NCBI GenBank assembly: GCA_903901975.1
Contig: CAIUTB010000146.1
Span: 1-64,000, forward strand
Source of the DNA: an uncultured Bacteroidales bacterium
GTDB taxonomy: Bacteria > Bacteroidota > Bacteroidia > Bacteroidales > Paludibacteraceae
DNA: 64,000 nucleotides
Direction of reading: 5' to 3'
A program made the translations under genes and the position numbers. The notes under the pieces are model-generated. The model saw only the letters and a list, made by a program, of their open reading frames with translations. It did not search any database and was not told the origin of the DNA. Numbering within the stretch: the first letter of the stretch is position 1; every line of letters starts with the position of its first letter. Below, in pieces: positions 1-10,283 of the stretch.

Positions 1-33
1 AACCTGATAATCATTCGATTATCAGGTTTTTTG
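1..33. terminator. Hairpin terminator
   Basis: AACCTGATAATC-ATTC-GATTATCAGGTT, 12 bp perfect stem followed by a T run. Confidence 0.8.
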
Positions 34-47
34 TATTAATTTATTAG

Positions 48-1409
48 TTATTTCAAAGCCTCGGTTATTTCGTCAGCCGACAGTAGTTTTTGATCACCGG
101 TCTTCATGTTTTTCAGCATCACTTTGCCTTCGTTCATTTCTGTTTCACCTACAATCGCCACAAACGGAATACGCTTATTATCGGCATAACTCATTTGCTT
201 TTTCATTTTGGCTGGTTCGGGATAAATCTCGGCATTAATTCCTTTCGCCCTTAACGCGCTGAGCCACGGTAGGCAGTACAGCAATTCCTTTTCACCAAAA
301 CTGACAAACAAAATCCGGGTTTGTTCCCCTGAAGTTTCAGGATAAAGATTCAGTTGATTTAGCACATCGTAAATGCGATCGGCACCAAATGAAATACCGA
401 CACCCGAAATGCCTTCCATGCCAAATACACTGGTCAGATTATCGTAACGTCCACCTCCGGTAATGCTTCCTATTTCTACATCTAATGCTTTGACTTCGAA
501 AATTGCTCCGGTATAATAATTCAGTCCGCGCGCCAGCGTCAAATCCAGATCAATTTTCGTTTCAACCTTCATGGTTTCACAAAGCCCGAAAATGGTTTCA
601 AGTTCCGAAACACCTTTCAAACCTATTTCAGAAGAAGCCAACACGGTTTTAAGTTGTGAAAGTTTTTCAGAATTTGTTCCACTGAGTTTCAAGATGGGTT
701 GCAGTTTGGCAATAGCTTCATCCGAAATACCTTTGGAGGCAATTTCTTCATTTACCTTTTCCAAGCCAATTTTGTCCATCTTATCAATGGCAACTGTTAT
801 ATCGGTGATTTTTTCAGCTTCGCCAATGATTTCAGCAATGCCAGAAAGAATTTTCCGGTTATTTAATTTGATTACTACATTGATTTTCAACCGACGATAC
901 ACTTCGTCCACTATCTGAATCAGTTCGAGTTCATTCAACAACGAATCGCTTCCCACCACGTCTACATCGCATTGGTAAAACTCACGGTATCTTCCTCGTT
1001 GTGGTCGATCGGCACGCCAAACGGGTTGAATTTGGTAGCGTTTAAAGGGAAAGGAAATTGCATTCTGATGTTGCACCACGAAGCGCGCAAAAGGCACGGT
1101 CAGGTCGTAACGAAGTCCTTTTTCGGAAATTCGGTTAGTAAGTCTTGGACTATCTTTCCATAACAATTCTTCAATAGTTAACTCCGAAAGATAATCACCA
1201 GAATTCAGAATTTTAAACAGCAATTTATCGCCTTCTTCACCATATTTTCCCATCAAAGTCGATAGGTTTTCCATGGCAGGTGTTTCAATCTGCTGAAAAC
1301 CATACAGACGAAAAACGTCCTTAATGGTATTAAATATGTAATTGCGATTCGCCATTTCTTGTGGCGTAAAGTCGCGTGTTCCTTTTGGAATGGAAGGTTT
1401 TTGTGCCAT
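48..1409 (-). CDS. hisS: Histidine--tRNA ligase
   Basis: KGTRDFTP N-terminus, class II aaRS motifs ([29 protein letters not shown]). ORF track begins at a GTG at 1421; ATG of [10 protein letters not shown] is at 1409. Confidence 0.95.
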   Translation of the reverse strand: MAQKPSIPKGTRDFTPQEMANRNYIFNTIKDVFRLYGFQQIETPAMENLSTLMGKYGEEGDKLLFKILNSGDYLSELTIEELLWKDSPRLTNRISEKGLRYDLTVPFARFVVQHQNAISFPFKRYQIQPVWRADRPQRGRYREFYQCDVDVVGSDSLLNELELIQIVDEVYRRLKINVVIKLNNRKILSGIAEIIGEAEKITDITVAIDKMDKIGLEKVNEEIASKGISDEAIAKLQPILKLSGTNSEKLSQLKTVLASSEIGLKGVSELETIFGLCETMKVETKIDLDLTLARGLNYYTGAIFEVKALDVEIGSITGGGRYDNLTSVFGMEGISGVGISFGADRIYDVLNQLNLYPETSGEQTRILFVSFGEKELLYCLPWLSALRAKGINAEIYPEPAKMKKQMSYADNKRIPFVAIVGETEMNEGKVMLKNMKTGDQKLLSADEITEALK

Positions 1410-1497
1410 AATGTTGCCCACAATCCCCGTAAAAGGGGTTTAAGAATTAGTATTTAGCTGTTATTTTTACTTATACTATAGAGAAAAAGTCTTTAAG

Positions 1498-2733
1498 TCA
1501 CCCTTTAGGGGGATTTAGGGGGATTATCTCTTGTATAATCAAGTCGGTTGCACCGGTATTATTCTTCACATAGTCACCGGCAATTTTTCCGGATTTATTA
1601 TCTTTAAGCAGCAAGTCAAATTGCGCTTCAAGCAATTCGTAGTGGCCAATCGAAAAAGCTCCGCCAATCGCAATCAAGTCGCGGGCTTCACGGAATTTTT
1701 TATAATTCGGTCCGAAAACCACCGGAACATTCCAAACTGCTGCTTCAAGCGTATTGTGAATACCAACCCCAAAACCGCCACCAATGTAAGCCACATTGGC
1801 ATATCGATAAATTGATGAAAGTAACCCGATGGTATCAACCACAATGCAGTTGGTTGTCAACACGTTTTGTTCATTCAGGTCGGTATAGCGAACAAAATTG
1901 CCGTCCAACAACTTCGAAATTCCCAGAATATGCGCCTGATGAATTTCGTGTGGAACAAGAATCAGCTTTATATCCGGATGTAATTTCAAATACCGAACAA
2001 GCAATTCTTCATCCTTAGGCCAGGTACTACCGGCAACAATAACTTTTTTGGCAGCCTTTACAAATGTTTCAATCAGTGGAATCACTTTAGCTTGTTGAGC
2101 CAAATCAGCTACCCGGTCGAAGCGCGTATCTCCCGCTACTGAAACATTCGTGAAACCATTATCAGCAAGCAGTTTGAGGGAATTCTTATCTTGCACAAAA
2201 ATATGAGCAAATGATTTCAATAAATTGCGATACCAACCTCCATATACTTTGAAGAAAACCTGCGACGGACGGAAAATAGCTGAAATGCTGTAAACCGGTA
2301 CATTTGCTTTTTGAAGTTCAAGGATATAATTCGGCCAAAACTCGTACTTGATAAACACAGCTTTCGACGGATTGACCAGTTTCACAAACCTGCGTGCCGC
2401 AGCTTTGGTATCGAGTGGCAAATACGAAATCACATCTGCTCCTGTATAATTTTTACGGATTTCATAGCCCGAAGGCGAAAAGAAAGTCAGTAGAATTTTG
2501 GTCTCAGGATTATCATTTTTCAGTTGCTCCATCACCGGACGTCCCTGTTCAAATTCGCCAAGCGAAGCCGCATGAAACCAAATATAACGGGCATTCAAAT
2601 CGAGTGTTCTTTTCAGAAGACTCAAAGCTCCTGCCTGTCCGGTCCACAGTTTCTGTGCTTTTTGATTAAAAAAAGAAGCAATGTAAACTGCTAATTTATA
2701 GATGTATATACTGAAATTATAGATTAACCGCAT
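1498..2733 (-). CDS. waaA: 3-deoxy-D-manno-octulosonic acid (Kdo) transferase
   Basis: IWFHAASLGEFEQGRPVMEQLK, FVKYEFWPNY-like and GGGFGVGIHNTLEAAVWNVPVVFGPNY motifs of KdtA. Start placed at MRLIYNFSIY (2733), not at the ORF-track start, which overlaps rpsO. Confidence 0.92.
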   Translation of the reverse strand: MRLIYNFSIYIYKLAVYIASFFNQKAQKLWTGQAGALSLLKRTLDLNARYIWFHAASLGEFEQGRPVMEQLKNDNPETKILLTFFSPSGYEIRKNYTGADVISYLPLDTKAAARRFVKLVNPSKAVFIKYEFWPNYILELQKANVPVYSISAIFRPSQVFFKVYGGWYRNLLKSFAHIFVQDKNSLKLLADNGFTNVSVAGDTRFDRVADLAQQAKVIPLIETFVKAAKKVIVAGSTWPKDEELLVRYLKLHPDIKLILVPHEIHQAHILGISKLLDGNFVRYTDLNEQNVLTTNCIVVDTIGLLSSIYRYANVAYIGGGFGVGIHNTLEAAVWNVPVVFGPNYKKFREARDLIAIGGAFSIGHYELLEAQFDLLLKDNKSGKIAGDYVKNNTGATDLIIQEIIPLNPPKG

Positions 2734-2783
2734 GATTAATTCCGTTTTTTCTTCTATAGTGATTATGAAAAAGAATGAAAAAA

Positions 2784-2822
2784 GGCATTTCAAAATAGCT
2801 TTTGAAACGCCTTTTTTAAAGT
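2784..2822 (-). terminator. Terminator downstream of rpsO
   Basis: AAAAAAGGC(A/G)TTTCAAAA-TAGC-TTTTGAAACGCCTTTTTT inverted repeat. Confidence 0.75.
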
Positions 2823-2836
2823 TTTGAAAGCCAGAA

Positions 2837-3106
2837 TTACTTTCTGATACCCAATTCTTTGATAATGGCACGGTAACGTGAAATTTCGGTGTCTTTCAAA
2901 TAATTGAGAAGACGACGACGTTTTCCTACCAAAATTACAAGGGCGCGTTCTGTACTATAATCTTTTTTATTTGCCTTCAGATGTTCGGTCAAATGGTTAA
3001 TACGGTACGAAAACAATGCTATCTGACCCTCTGATGAGCCAGTATCAGTGTTAGACTTTCCGTGTTTAGCAAAGATTTCTTTTTTAATTTCAGACGTTAA
3101 ATACAT
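2837..3106 (-). CDS. rpsO: 30S ribosomal protein S15
   Basis: 89 aa; DTGSSEGQIALFSYRINHLTEHLKANKKDYSTERALVILVGKRRRLLNYLK. Confidence 0.97.
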   Translation of the reverse strand: MYLTSEIKKEIFAKHGKSNTDTGSSEGQIALFSYRINHLTEHLKANKKDYSTERALVILVGKRRRLLNYLKDTEISRYRAIIKELGIRK

Positions 3107-3274
3107 GATAACTAGTTGGAAATAAATGTTTTAAAATACAAACTTCGCAATGCACACATCACAAAACGACATATTTGATTTTGAGTGTGCAAAGATAATC
3201 TTTTAATTTTGAATGACAAAGCCATCAAAAACATTTTCTAAAAAAAATATAGATTTACCTACTCAACATGATAT

Positions 3275-3922
3275 TCATTTATTTAAAAGTCTAAAAAAAG
3301 AATTGTCAATCCATTTTATAGGGAATTTATCCACTATATATTTACAGCCGATAGTAACCAAAACGCCGACCAACGAACCAACCAACACATCAATCGCAAA
3401 ATGCTGTTGCAGGTAAATCCTTGAAAAGCCGACCAATAAAGCCAGAACAAAACAAAGAACCTGCCACAAACGGTTTTTGGTAAAAAAGGTCAATGCCATA
3501 AAGAACGCAAAAGCTGTAATCGTATGACCTGAAGGAAAACTATGCAACAAATTAATGTGTTCGCCAGCAACCTGATGTAACTGTATATTGGGATAATGTT
3601 CTTTAAAGTAAAGCAAAGGTCGTGGTTCATTCCACAACGATTTAATTAATCGGGAAAACATGCCCGAAACAAGTTGCGAAAGGACAATAAATCCCGCAGC
3701 CCGAAAACTCCAAAACAGCAATATTCCTGCGACAGCAAAAGGAATCCAGTCGCCAACATAGGTAAAATAATGAAAAAACGTGTCAGCAAAAACTGAGTTA
3801 TGCGAAGTCATCCACAACTGCAAATCAGCTTTATTGTTGACCGACACCAAAACAACCATTACGACGACAAAAATAGCATACAAGCTTAAGAACACTCCTG
3901 ATTTCTTCATTCTTTCATTCAT
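3275..3922 (-). CDS. PAP2-family phosphatase
   Basis: SFPSGHTITAFAFF and SRIYLQQHFAIDVLVGSLVG phosphatase signature, multiple TM segments. Confidence 0.88.
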   Translation of the reverse strand: MNERMKKSGVFLSLYAIFVVVMVVLVSVNNKADLQLWMTSHNSVFADTFFHYFTYVGDWIPFAVAGILLFWSFRAAGFIVLSQLVSGMFSRLIKSLWNEPRPLLYFKEHYPNIQLHQVAGEHINLLHSFPSGHTITAFAFFMALTFFTKNRLWQVLCFVLALLVGFSRIYLQQHFAIDVLVGSLVGVLVTIGCKYIVDKFPIKWIDNSFFRLLNK

Positions 3923-3929
3923 TTTGGGG

Positions 3930-4592
3930 TTACAACGTTTGCGAAGCTCTTAAAATTTCCCGCTTCCCTGGAGGTCCGGGCAGTCGCTCTACATCAAAAC
4001 CTGCCGATTCCAATGCTCTGCGAACAATTCCTTTGGCACAATAGGTAGTCAGAATTGCACCAGAATTACAACTTTTATACAACTTTTCAAATTGTTCCAG
4101 CGACCACATTTCGGATTGCTTTTCGGGTGAAAAAGCATCGAAAAATATCACATCATATTGTTGGTTATGAACAAATTGCGTAAAGTCTGTTTCTATTTTA
4201 TGAAGCGTAAAATAAGGCGTGATTTCTACCGGCTCATTCCAGATAGAAGAATGAAATAAATTAAAAATGTCCTGTTTATCTGAATCAATTTTTGCGGGGT
4301 AATTCAACAGAATCGCCTTTTCAATATCAACCGGATACTTTTCCAACGCCAAGTAATGAATCATTTTCCCACTCTGCTCGGCCTCTAGCAATGCCAAAAA
4401 TGCATTCAATCCAGTACCGAACCCAACTTCAAGAACATAAATTTCATCTTTAAGGCATTGTTTTAATCCCGCTTCGATAAAAATATGCCTCGATTCCTGA
4501 ATAGCACCGTGAGTCGAATGATAACACTCGTCAATATCAGGCACAAACAAGGTGTGTGAACCATCGGAAGTAATTAATAACTCAGAATGCAT
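3930..4592 (-). CDS. mnmD: tRNA (mnm5s2U34)-methyltransferase, MnmD family
   Basis: LEVGFGTGLNAFL SAM motif, DVIFFDAFSPEKQSEMWS, LTTYCAKGIVRRALESAGF. Confidence 0.85.
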   Translation of the reverse strand: MHSELLITSDGSHTLFVPDIDECYHSTHGAIQESRHIFIEAGLKQCLKDEIYVLEVGFGTGLNAFLALLEAEQSGKMIHYLALEKYPVDIEKAILLNYPAKIDSDKQDIFNLFHSSIWNEPVEITPYFTLHKIETDFTQFVHNQQYDVIFFDAFSPEKQSEMWSLEQFEKLYKSCNSGAILTTYCAKGIVRRALESAGFDVERLPGPPGKREILRASQTL

Positions 4593-4693
4593 AATTAGCT
4601 TGCGCTGAACTTTGTTTCATAATTAGGAAACAAAAGTACGTAAAAACTACTAACTATTGAACTTATTTAAAAGCATCGAAAGTTCAATTATTT

Positions 4694-6757
4694 TCAAAAT
4701 TCCCATTTCAACAAAAATCGTATATCCGTTTTTCGATTTCCTGAAATAGTTTCATTGCCACTACTGAGCGACTCCCGATCATCGGCATAAACAGTTTGGG
4801 CAATTTTAAACCAGATTGAAAACCGCTTAGTTATATCATATTGTAAATTAAGGTAATAGCGACTTCCCTGCCCATAATACATTGGAATTGAAAAAGCATA
4901 CAACACATCTTTTTCGTAAGAATAAAATCGGTTTTCATAATCCTGTGCATCAAAAAACTGAAAACGCACATCAATTTTCAATGGAAATTTTGGAAAAGAA
5001 TAACTCACATCCTGTGAGGCAATTACACCATAAGTCCAATCTGCTTGAGCCTGACGCGATAAATTTCCTTCAAACACATTTTTAAAACTGTAATTCCCAT
5101 AAGTATATGTCAACTGATACCTTAGCGACGTTTTTTGTAGTGCTACAATAACTGGCATCACTATACCAGTTGTTGAAAGATTCGTTTGCTTTTCTTCGTA
5201 CTTAAATCGCCAATACATAGCCATTGTTCGTTTCGCTGTAAAATCAGCCTGAAACAAATAATCATTCCCAACCGAAGGTGCATCAATACCATATTTTGGC
5301 CACGGAAAACGGTAACTATCGGCATAGGCAGCCAGTTTCCATTTACGAAACGGACGAAGCTCGGCACCTAGATATAAGCCTGATTCATTGTTAATTCGTG
5401 ACGTTTCGGAAAAAGAAGAAGCATAAAATGTATCATATTGTGGTGAATAATAGCGTTGCAAAACCACCAGACTAACCTGCGAAACCGGACTGAAATAACA
5501 ACCATTCAAAGTGGCTATTGATCCATTGTCTGTCATGGCTGTTTCGCCAAATAAATTTAGTTTTTTCCATCGATAACGATAAAAAATGCCAGCTGTAGTT
5601 TGCTTTTTTCCTGAAAAATAAAAATAATTATAGACTGATTTATCCGGTATCAGATTGTTATTCAATTCTGTATGTACAGCTGTAACACCAACCTGAAAAT
5701 TCATATTGGTATAAGTCACATTTCCACCAATAATTTGCTGATTTACAGTCTGTTTCTTGCTAAGTTCATCCAATGTTCTATGATACCCGGTTTTGATAAT
5801 GGTCGAAAAGCTGCCATTTACGGTATCTCCATCAATCATTTTATTGGAATAAAATGCCGAAACATCAAACTTTGCAAGTTTAAGCGTTACGCCTCCGCCA
5901 CGAAAAAAATTATATTCGTCAGTTGAACTGAATTTTTTTAATCCCGAACTGCGGGGAGTTACATTCAACACATAGGAGGATTTTCCCATGCCAAATTCGG
6001 GATGAAGTACCAGCCCTTGTCCAAAGTTAGCCCGAAAATCTCCAAGAACAATGGTTTTAAACTTCCCGAAGTTATTCAGCTGAGCATGAAACGAATAAAA
6101 ATCGAAGCCTTTGTTTGCCGTACCCCAAAACTGCTCACCGGCATCTTTCTCACCCGAAAAACCAAACTGAATTCTGTCTTTATAATGAAACCGGTATTTC
6201 AGCGAGTTATAAAGCTCATTACCCAAATAAAGTTTCGGATTTACAGCCCTTGCATTTACGTCTTCATTTGGCAAAAACTGATAACCTTCTTTGGTTTCAA
6301 GCCCTTTATCCAGTCGGAATAATAACTCATTTTTACCGTATTTAAGCAAGTCATTCCAATAAACCTTAGTTCTTGAGTCATCTGCCTCTCCAAGCTTCAC
6401 AAAAGGCAGCATACGCCTTATATCGGTCATGTCAAGCCCTTCAATTAGCTGAAGTTCGTACAAGGTTTTTAAATCTCCATTTTCATATACATAAGAAAGA
6501 ATATTCTCAATCTGAATTTCCGACAAAAACTGCAACTTTTCGAGTTCTTCCCTGTTAGTCTGATTCAGGTTAATCGGATTTTCGGCACAGAACATCAAAT
6601 CGTCATAAAACGACTCATAATCAATCGTTTCTTCACTTTCGGCTGTAAATTTTTCAAAAATATCTGCAATAATCTGTTCGGTAGTAGACGCAGCATCCTG
6701 AGCTCTTAATGCATAAGAACAACCAAACAGCATTATCAAACCAAATAGCTTTTTCAA
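4694..6757 (-). CDS. Secreted helix-hairpin-helix protein with long beta-rich (barrel-like) C-terminal part
   Basis: Signal peptide, then ComEA-like HhH units (NPINLNQTNREELEKLQFLSEIQIENILSYVYENGDLKTLYELQLIEGLDMTDIRRM), then ~500 aa aromatic/beta-rich sequence ending WEF. Confidence 0.75.
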   Translation of the reverse strand: MKKLFGLIMLFGCSYALRAQDAASTTEQIIADIFEKFTAESEETIDYESFYDDLMFCAENPINLNQTNREELEKLQFLSEIQIENILSYVYENGDLKTLYELQLIEGLDMTDIRRMLPFVKLGEADDSRTKVYWNDLLKYGKNELLFRLDKGLETKEGYQFLPNEDVNARAVNPKLYLGNELYNSLKYRFHYKDRIQFGFSGEKDAGEQFWGTANKGFDFYSFHAQLNNFGKFKTIVLGDFRANFGQGLVLHPEFGMGKSSYVLNVTPRSSGLKKFSSTDEYNFFRGGGVTLKLAKFDVSAFYSNKMIDGDTVNGSFSTIIKTGYHRTLDELSKKQTVNQQIIGGNVTYTNMNFQVGVTAVHTELNNNLIPDKSVYNYFYFSGKKQTTAGIFYRYRWKKLNLFGETAMTDNGSIATLNGCYFSPVSQVSLVVLQRYYSPQYDTFYASSFSETSRINNESGLYLGAELRPFRKWKLAAYADSYRFPWPKYGIDAPSVGNDYLFQADFTAKRTMAMYWRFKYEEKQTNLSTTGIVMPVIVALQKTSLRYQLTYTYGNYSFKNVFEGNLSRQAQADWTYGVIASQDVSYSFPKFPLKIDVRFQFFDAQDYENRFYSYEKDVLYAFSIPMYYGQGSRYYLNLQYDITKRFSIWFKIAQTVYADDRESLSSGNETISGNRKTDIRFLLKWEF

Positions 6758-6764
6758 GTAGAAT

Positions 6765-7580
6765 CTATCTGAAAGTATATTTTACTGATGTCAAAGGGTT
6801 TAATCCCAAAAGAGGATGAAGATTGCAATTCAAATCAATCCGGAAAAAACCTGTTTTAAATCCAAAACCAAGACATGAAACCAAATAATCTGAACAGTAT
6901 GCACCAAGTTTGACTGTGAATTGTTGGAGCATTTGGTACTCAAACCCTGTAGCAAAACGGTAATTGCTACTCACTTCTTTATCTATTTGTGCTCTCCATA
7001 CTAATTCAGGAGAAAAAAAGTATTCTGAACCTAAACTAAAAATAGATGGTAGTCTTTTGGTTACATATTCTGTTTGTATATTGGTCTGAAAAGGATTGAA
7101 CATAGTAAAACCGACATTCAAAACCGGTGAAAAATTTACAGACAAACCAACCTGTGGCAACAAAGCTCCACGGTACGAATTTGTAGGATTGAAGTAAGCC
7201 ATATAATAATTAAACTGCACTCCCAAAGCAAATTTATCAGAGAAATTACGAGCAAAACCAGCACCAATAATTAGTTCATGATAAAGCGAATACCCAAAGT
7301 GTGAGAATGAAAGTCCTATATTCACGAAGTTGGTAGGCAATTCAAATTGAACAGTTTTAGTAGAAAGTTGAGAAATAAGATAACGGTTTTCAAATTGAAG
7401 TCCAACTTCTGGTTTATCGGCATAGCCAAGTATGGCGGGGTTATTAAATGCTGTCCAGTGATGAGTATCTGAAACCGAAGTTTGGGCTATTGAGATGGAT
7501 GAAGCTAGAATATCGGAGATTTGTGAAAAACAATATACAGATAATGAGCATATTAAATATATTAAGATAAATTTTCTCAT
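6765..7580 (-). CDS. Outer-membrane-like conserved hypothetical protein
   Basis: Signal peptide; repeated amphipathic beta strands; 7 nt upstream of the HhH gene on the same strand. Confidence 0.6.
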   Translation of the reverse strand: MRKFILIYLICSLSVYCFSQISDILASSISIAQTSVSDTHHWTAFNNPAILGYADKPEVGLQFENRYLISQLSTKTVQFELPTNFVNIGLSFSHFGYSLYHELIIGAGFARNFSDKFALGVQFNYYMAYFNPTNSYRGALLPQVGLSVNFSPVLNVGFTMFNPFQTNIQTEYVTKRLPSIFSLGSEYFFSPELVWRAQIDKEVSSNYRFATGFEYQMLQQFTVKLGAYCSDYLVSCLGFGFKTGFFRIDLNCNLHPLLGLNPLTSVKYTFR

Positions 7581-7772
7581 ATATTCTCTGATTTCAAGTG
7601 AATAGATAATTTAACTTCAGCGGTCAAAAATACAAAATTTAATTGAATTAACAAATAGTGTTTAAATAAATGATGTTTATAAATAAGTTGCAGATATATT
7701 TGTAATTCTCCATTCATATTGCTATTTTTGCCACATCAAATAGTATTTTGTGTTAATAACGTAGTAATTATT

Positions 7773-8366
7773 ATGGGCGTCATAGATGTTTTATTTCCTT
7801 TCTTTTCAAATTCTTTTGAAATAGATGAAGAAAAAAAGCGAATCAGGTTCGATCTCAAACACATAAAAGAAGAATTGAGCGATGAAGAAAAGGAAATTGC
7901 GGCAGCAGCTGTTTTCAGCAAATTAGAATCTTTATCTGAATTTAAATCTGCTAAGTCAATTATGATTTATTGGTCTGTTCCCGATGAGTTACCAACTCAA
8001 ACATTTATTAAAAAATGGAAAGATGAAAAATTAATCATCTTACCATCCATTAAAGGTAGAAAACTGAGATTGAAACGTTACAGTTCAGATGTGAATTTGG
8101 TACAACGCGCTCTGGGAATCTGGGAGCCTGATTTAAAGGAAATATATGATGGTAAAGTTGATTTGGTAATTGTTCCGGGAGTGGCTTTTGATTCGAAAAA
8201 AAACCGACTTGGACGAGGGAAAGGATATTATGACCGATTTTTCAGAAAGCATAAGACACTTAAAATAGGAGTTGGATTTGATTTTCAGTTAATTGATTCT
8301 GTCCCATTAAATAACTGGGATAAACGCCTGGATCTGATAATAACACCGTCCAATACAATAGAATAG
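7773..8366 (+). CDS. 5-formyltetrahydrofolate cyclo-ligase
   Basis: YWSVPDELPTQTFIKKW, DLVIVPGVAFDSKKNRLGRGKGYYDRFF signature; ATG at 7773 preferred over the ORF-track start. Confidence 0.92.
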   Translation: MGVIDVLFPFFSNSFEIDEEKKRIRFDLKHIKEELSDEEKEIAAAAVFSKLESLSEFKSAKSIMIYWSVPDELPTQTFIKKWKDEKLIILPSIKGRKLRLKRYSSDVNLVQRALGIWEPDLKEIYDGKVDLVIVPGVAFDSKKNRLGRGKGYYDRFFRKHKTLKIGVGFDFQLIDSVPLNNWDKRLDLIITPSNTIE

Positions 8367-8370
8367 TTAA

Positions 8371-9096
8371 TTATTCGTCAGCGACCAAATCATCAACTTT
8401 TGAAAGTATTTTTTCGGCTTTGCGGTAGTAATAAATTAACCCGTAAGCTTGACATTTTATTAACCGGCTGTAAGGTTTTTCGTCTTTAAATTTAGATTCC
8501 ACCTGATTCCAGATATCCAGAATTATCTCATCACCTTTTTGCCTTAAATTAACCAATTCTTCCCAATTTCGGGTAGTCGTGTTTTGATGAATTTTCTGAG
8601 TTGATTTATATTCCTTGAAAACTTCGTAATGTACTTTTACTTTGGCAATTGTTGGATTGTAAATAGGAAGACCACCATTTCTAAGTCGCTCATTTTCTCC
8701 ATCTATCACACACTTTCCCCAATGGAGCAAAGCAGCTTCCGTGCTCAAATCAGGAACAGTATGCACGTTTGGATCAAGTTGATAAAAAATCTTATGCTCT
8801 TTTTTTATGTCTCCACGAATAATGGAAAGATTAAAGACCTGTATAAAATGTGAAATGTACAAGCGGGCATTGTGGACAATTTGCTGGTAACGTTTATTCG
8901 CAGAAACCTGACTTTCAAGTGTTTGCTGATATTGAACCAACTGTTTTTCGAAACCGTTAAGGTATGTTTTAGCTTCGTGAATGGTTTTATACAAAACAAC
9001 CTGCTCACCATAGTTTTGTTTATCGGCCAGTTGAATTGCAGTACGCAGAGCACGAAGGCGTGCCTGATCAGTATTTGGAAGTCGACGGTAAGGCAT
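8371..9096 (-). CDS. Conserved hypothetical protein
   Basis: 241 aa intact ORF with coding-like composition; no recognised domain. Confidence 0.6.
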   Translation of the reverse strand: MPYRRLPNTDQARLRALRTAIQLADKQNYGEQVVLYKTIHEAKTYLNGFEKQLVQYQQTLESQVSANKRYQQIVHNARLYISHFIQVFNLSIIRGDIKKEHKIFYQLDPNVHTVPDLSTEAALLHWGKCVIDGENERLRNGGLPIYNPTIAKVKVHYEVFKEYKSTQKIHQNTTTRNWEELVNLRQKGDEIILDIWNQVESKFKDEKPYSRLIKCQAYGLIYYYRKAEKILSKVDDLVADE

Positions 9097-9199
9097 ATAA
9101 TTTACAATTTACAATTTACAATATAAGACCGTATGTCCTTTATTGAAAATCAAGAATTATGAAATTGAAAATTCAATCATGCCCACAAAGATAAATAAA

Positions 9200-10177
9200 T
9201 TAATCGTTTCTCGACATCAATTTTGAAGCTAAATTTCTCAACTCCTGCTTTTTAATATCAGAAACTGATACTTTTTCAAGATTTGCGACTGCCATTGTAT
9301 AAAATTCAAGCATCTTGTCTTCGCAAATAGTCCTAACTCCCAGCTGATTATAAATTTTGGTTACAGAAGTAATTTTTTCATCTGAAAATTTCTCATCTGA
9401 AATATTTAACCAATTGTTTAACTCTTTTTTAGATTCAGTAGTTGCTTGTTCAAGCGCATGAATCAGAAGGTAGGTCTTTTTGTTGCAGAGTATATCGCCT
9501 CCAATTTTTTTACCGAATGAAGCTTCATCTCCATACACATCCAACAAATCGTCTTTCAATTGAAATGCCAGCCCTATATTGATTCCAAAGTCATACAGAT
9601 TTTGTGCATCTTCCTCTCCTGCTCCAGCAATCCTTGCTCCACATTTTAACGCACATCCCAGTAAAACTGCCGTTTTCAGACGAATCATTTCCAGATATTC
9701 TTCAGCCTTAACTACATCACGGGTTTCAAAATCCACATCATATTGCTGACCTTCACAAATTTCGGCTGCAGTTTGCGAAAATAAATCCAAAACATACTTT
9801 AAATAAGCAGCTGGAGTTTTGGCAATTAATTGATAGGAGGCTATTTGCATTACATCTCCTGACAGAATAGCCGTATTGTCATTCCATTTTTTATGAACGG
9901 TTGGCTTACTCCGACGAACATCGGCGCGATCCATAATATCGTCGTGCAGCAAAGTAAAATTATGAAATAGCTCTAATCCAAGAGCTGTATTCACGGCCGG
10001 CTGCACATCGTCCTGAAACAAATTACAAGCCATTAGGGTCAATGCCGGACGGATACGCTTTCCACCCATACTCAACACATAGCCTATTGGTTCATAAAGT
10101 CCCCGTGGCTCTTTGCTCCAGTTAATCTGGTCTAATTCCGAGCTGATAATTAGAGATATTTCTTCGAATGTTTTCAT
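9200..10177 (-). CDS. Polyprenyl synthetase (trans-prenyl diphosphate synthase)
   Basis: GGKRIRPAL, LLHDDIMDRADVRR (FARM), GLAFQLKDDLLDVYGD (SARM). Confidence 0.93.
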   Translation of the reverse strand: MKTFEEISLIISSELDQINWSKEPRGLYEPIGYVLSMGGKRIRPALTLMACNLFQDDVQPAVNTALGLELFHNFTLLHDDIMDRADVRRSKPTVHKKWNDNTAILSGDVMQIASYQLIAKTPAAYLKYVLDLFSQTAAEICEGQQYDVDFETRDVVKAEEYLEMIRLKTAVLLGCALKCGARIAGAGEEDAQNLYDFGINIGLAFQLKDDLLDVYGDEASFGKKIGGDILCNKKTYLLIHALEQATTESKKELNNWLNISDEKFSDEKITSVTKIYNQLGVRTICEDKMLEFYTMAVANLEKVSVSDIKKQELRNLASKLMSRND

Positions 10178-10186
10178 AATATTCTA

Positions 10187-10283
10187 GCAACAAGTTACAA
10201 GTTACGAGTTACAAGACATTTATTAGCAGCAAGTTATAAAAAATAAACTTATTACTCGTAACTTGTAACTATTATCTTGTAAC
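10187..10283. repeat. Heptad (7 bp-period) GTTACAA-type repeat in inverted arrangement
   Basis: AACAAGTTACAAGTTACGAGTTACAAG ... TTACTCGTAACTTGTAACTATTATCTTGTAAC. Confidence 0.7.

Noticed and set aside
571-918. ORF-track plus-strand ORF opposite hisS
   Set aside because: Fully antisense to a strongly conserved gene, no recognisable domain; spurious.
2734-2871. N-terminal extension of the Kdo transferase ORF
   Set aside because: Covers the rpsO terminator and rpsO 3' end; conserved protein starts at MRLIYNFSIY.
3213-3416. 67 aa plus-strand ORF downstream of the PAP2 gene
   Set aside because: Mostly antisense to the PAP2 phosphatase 3' end; low-complexity translation.
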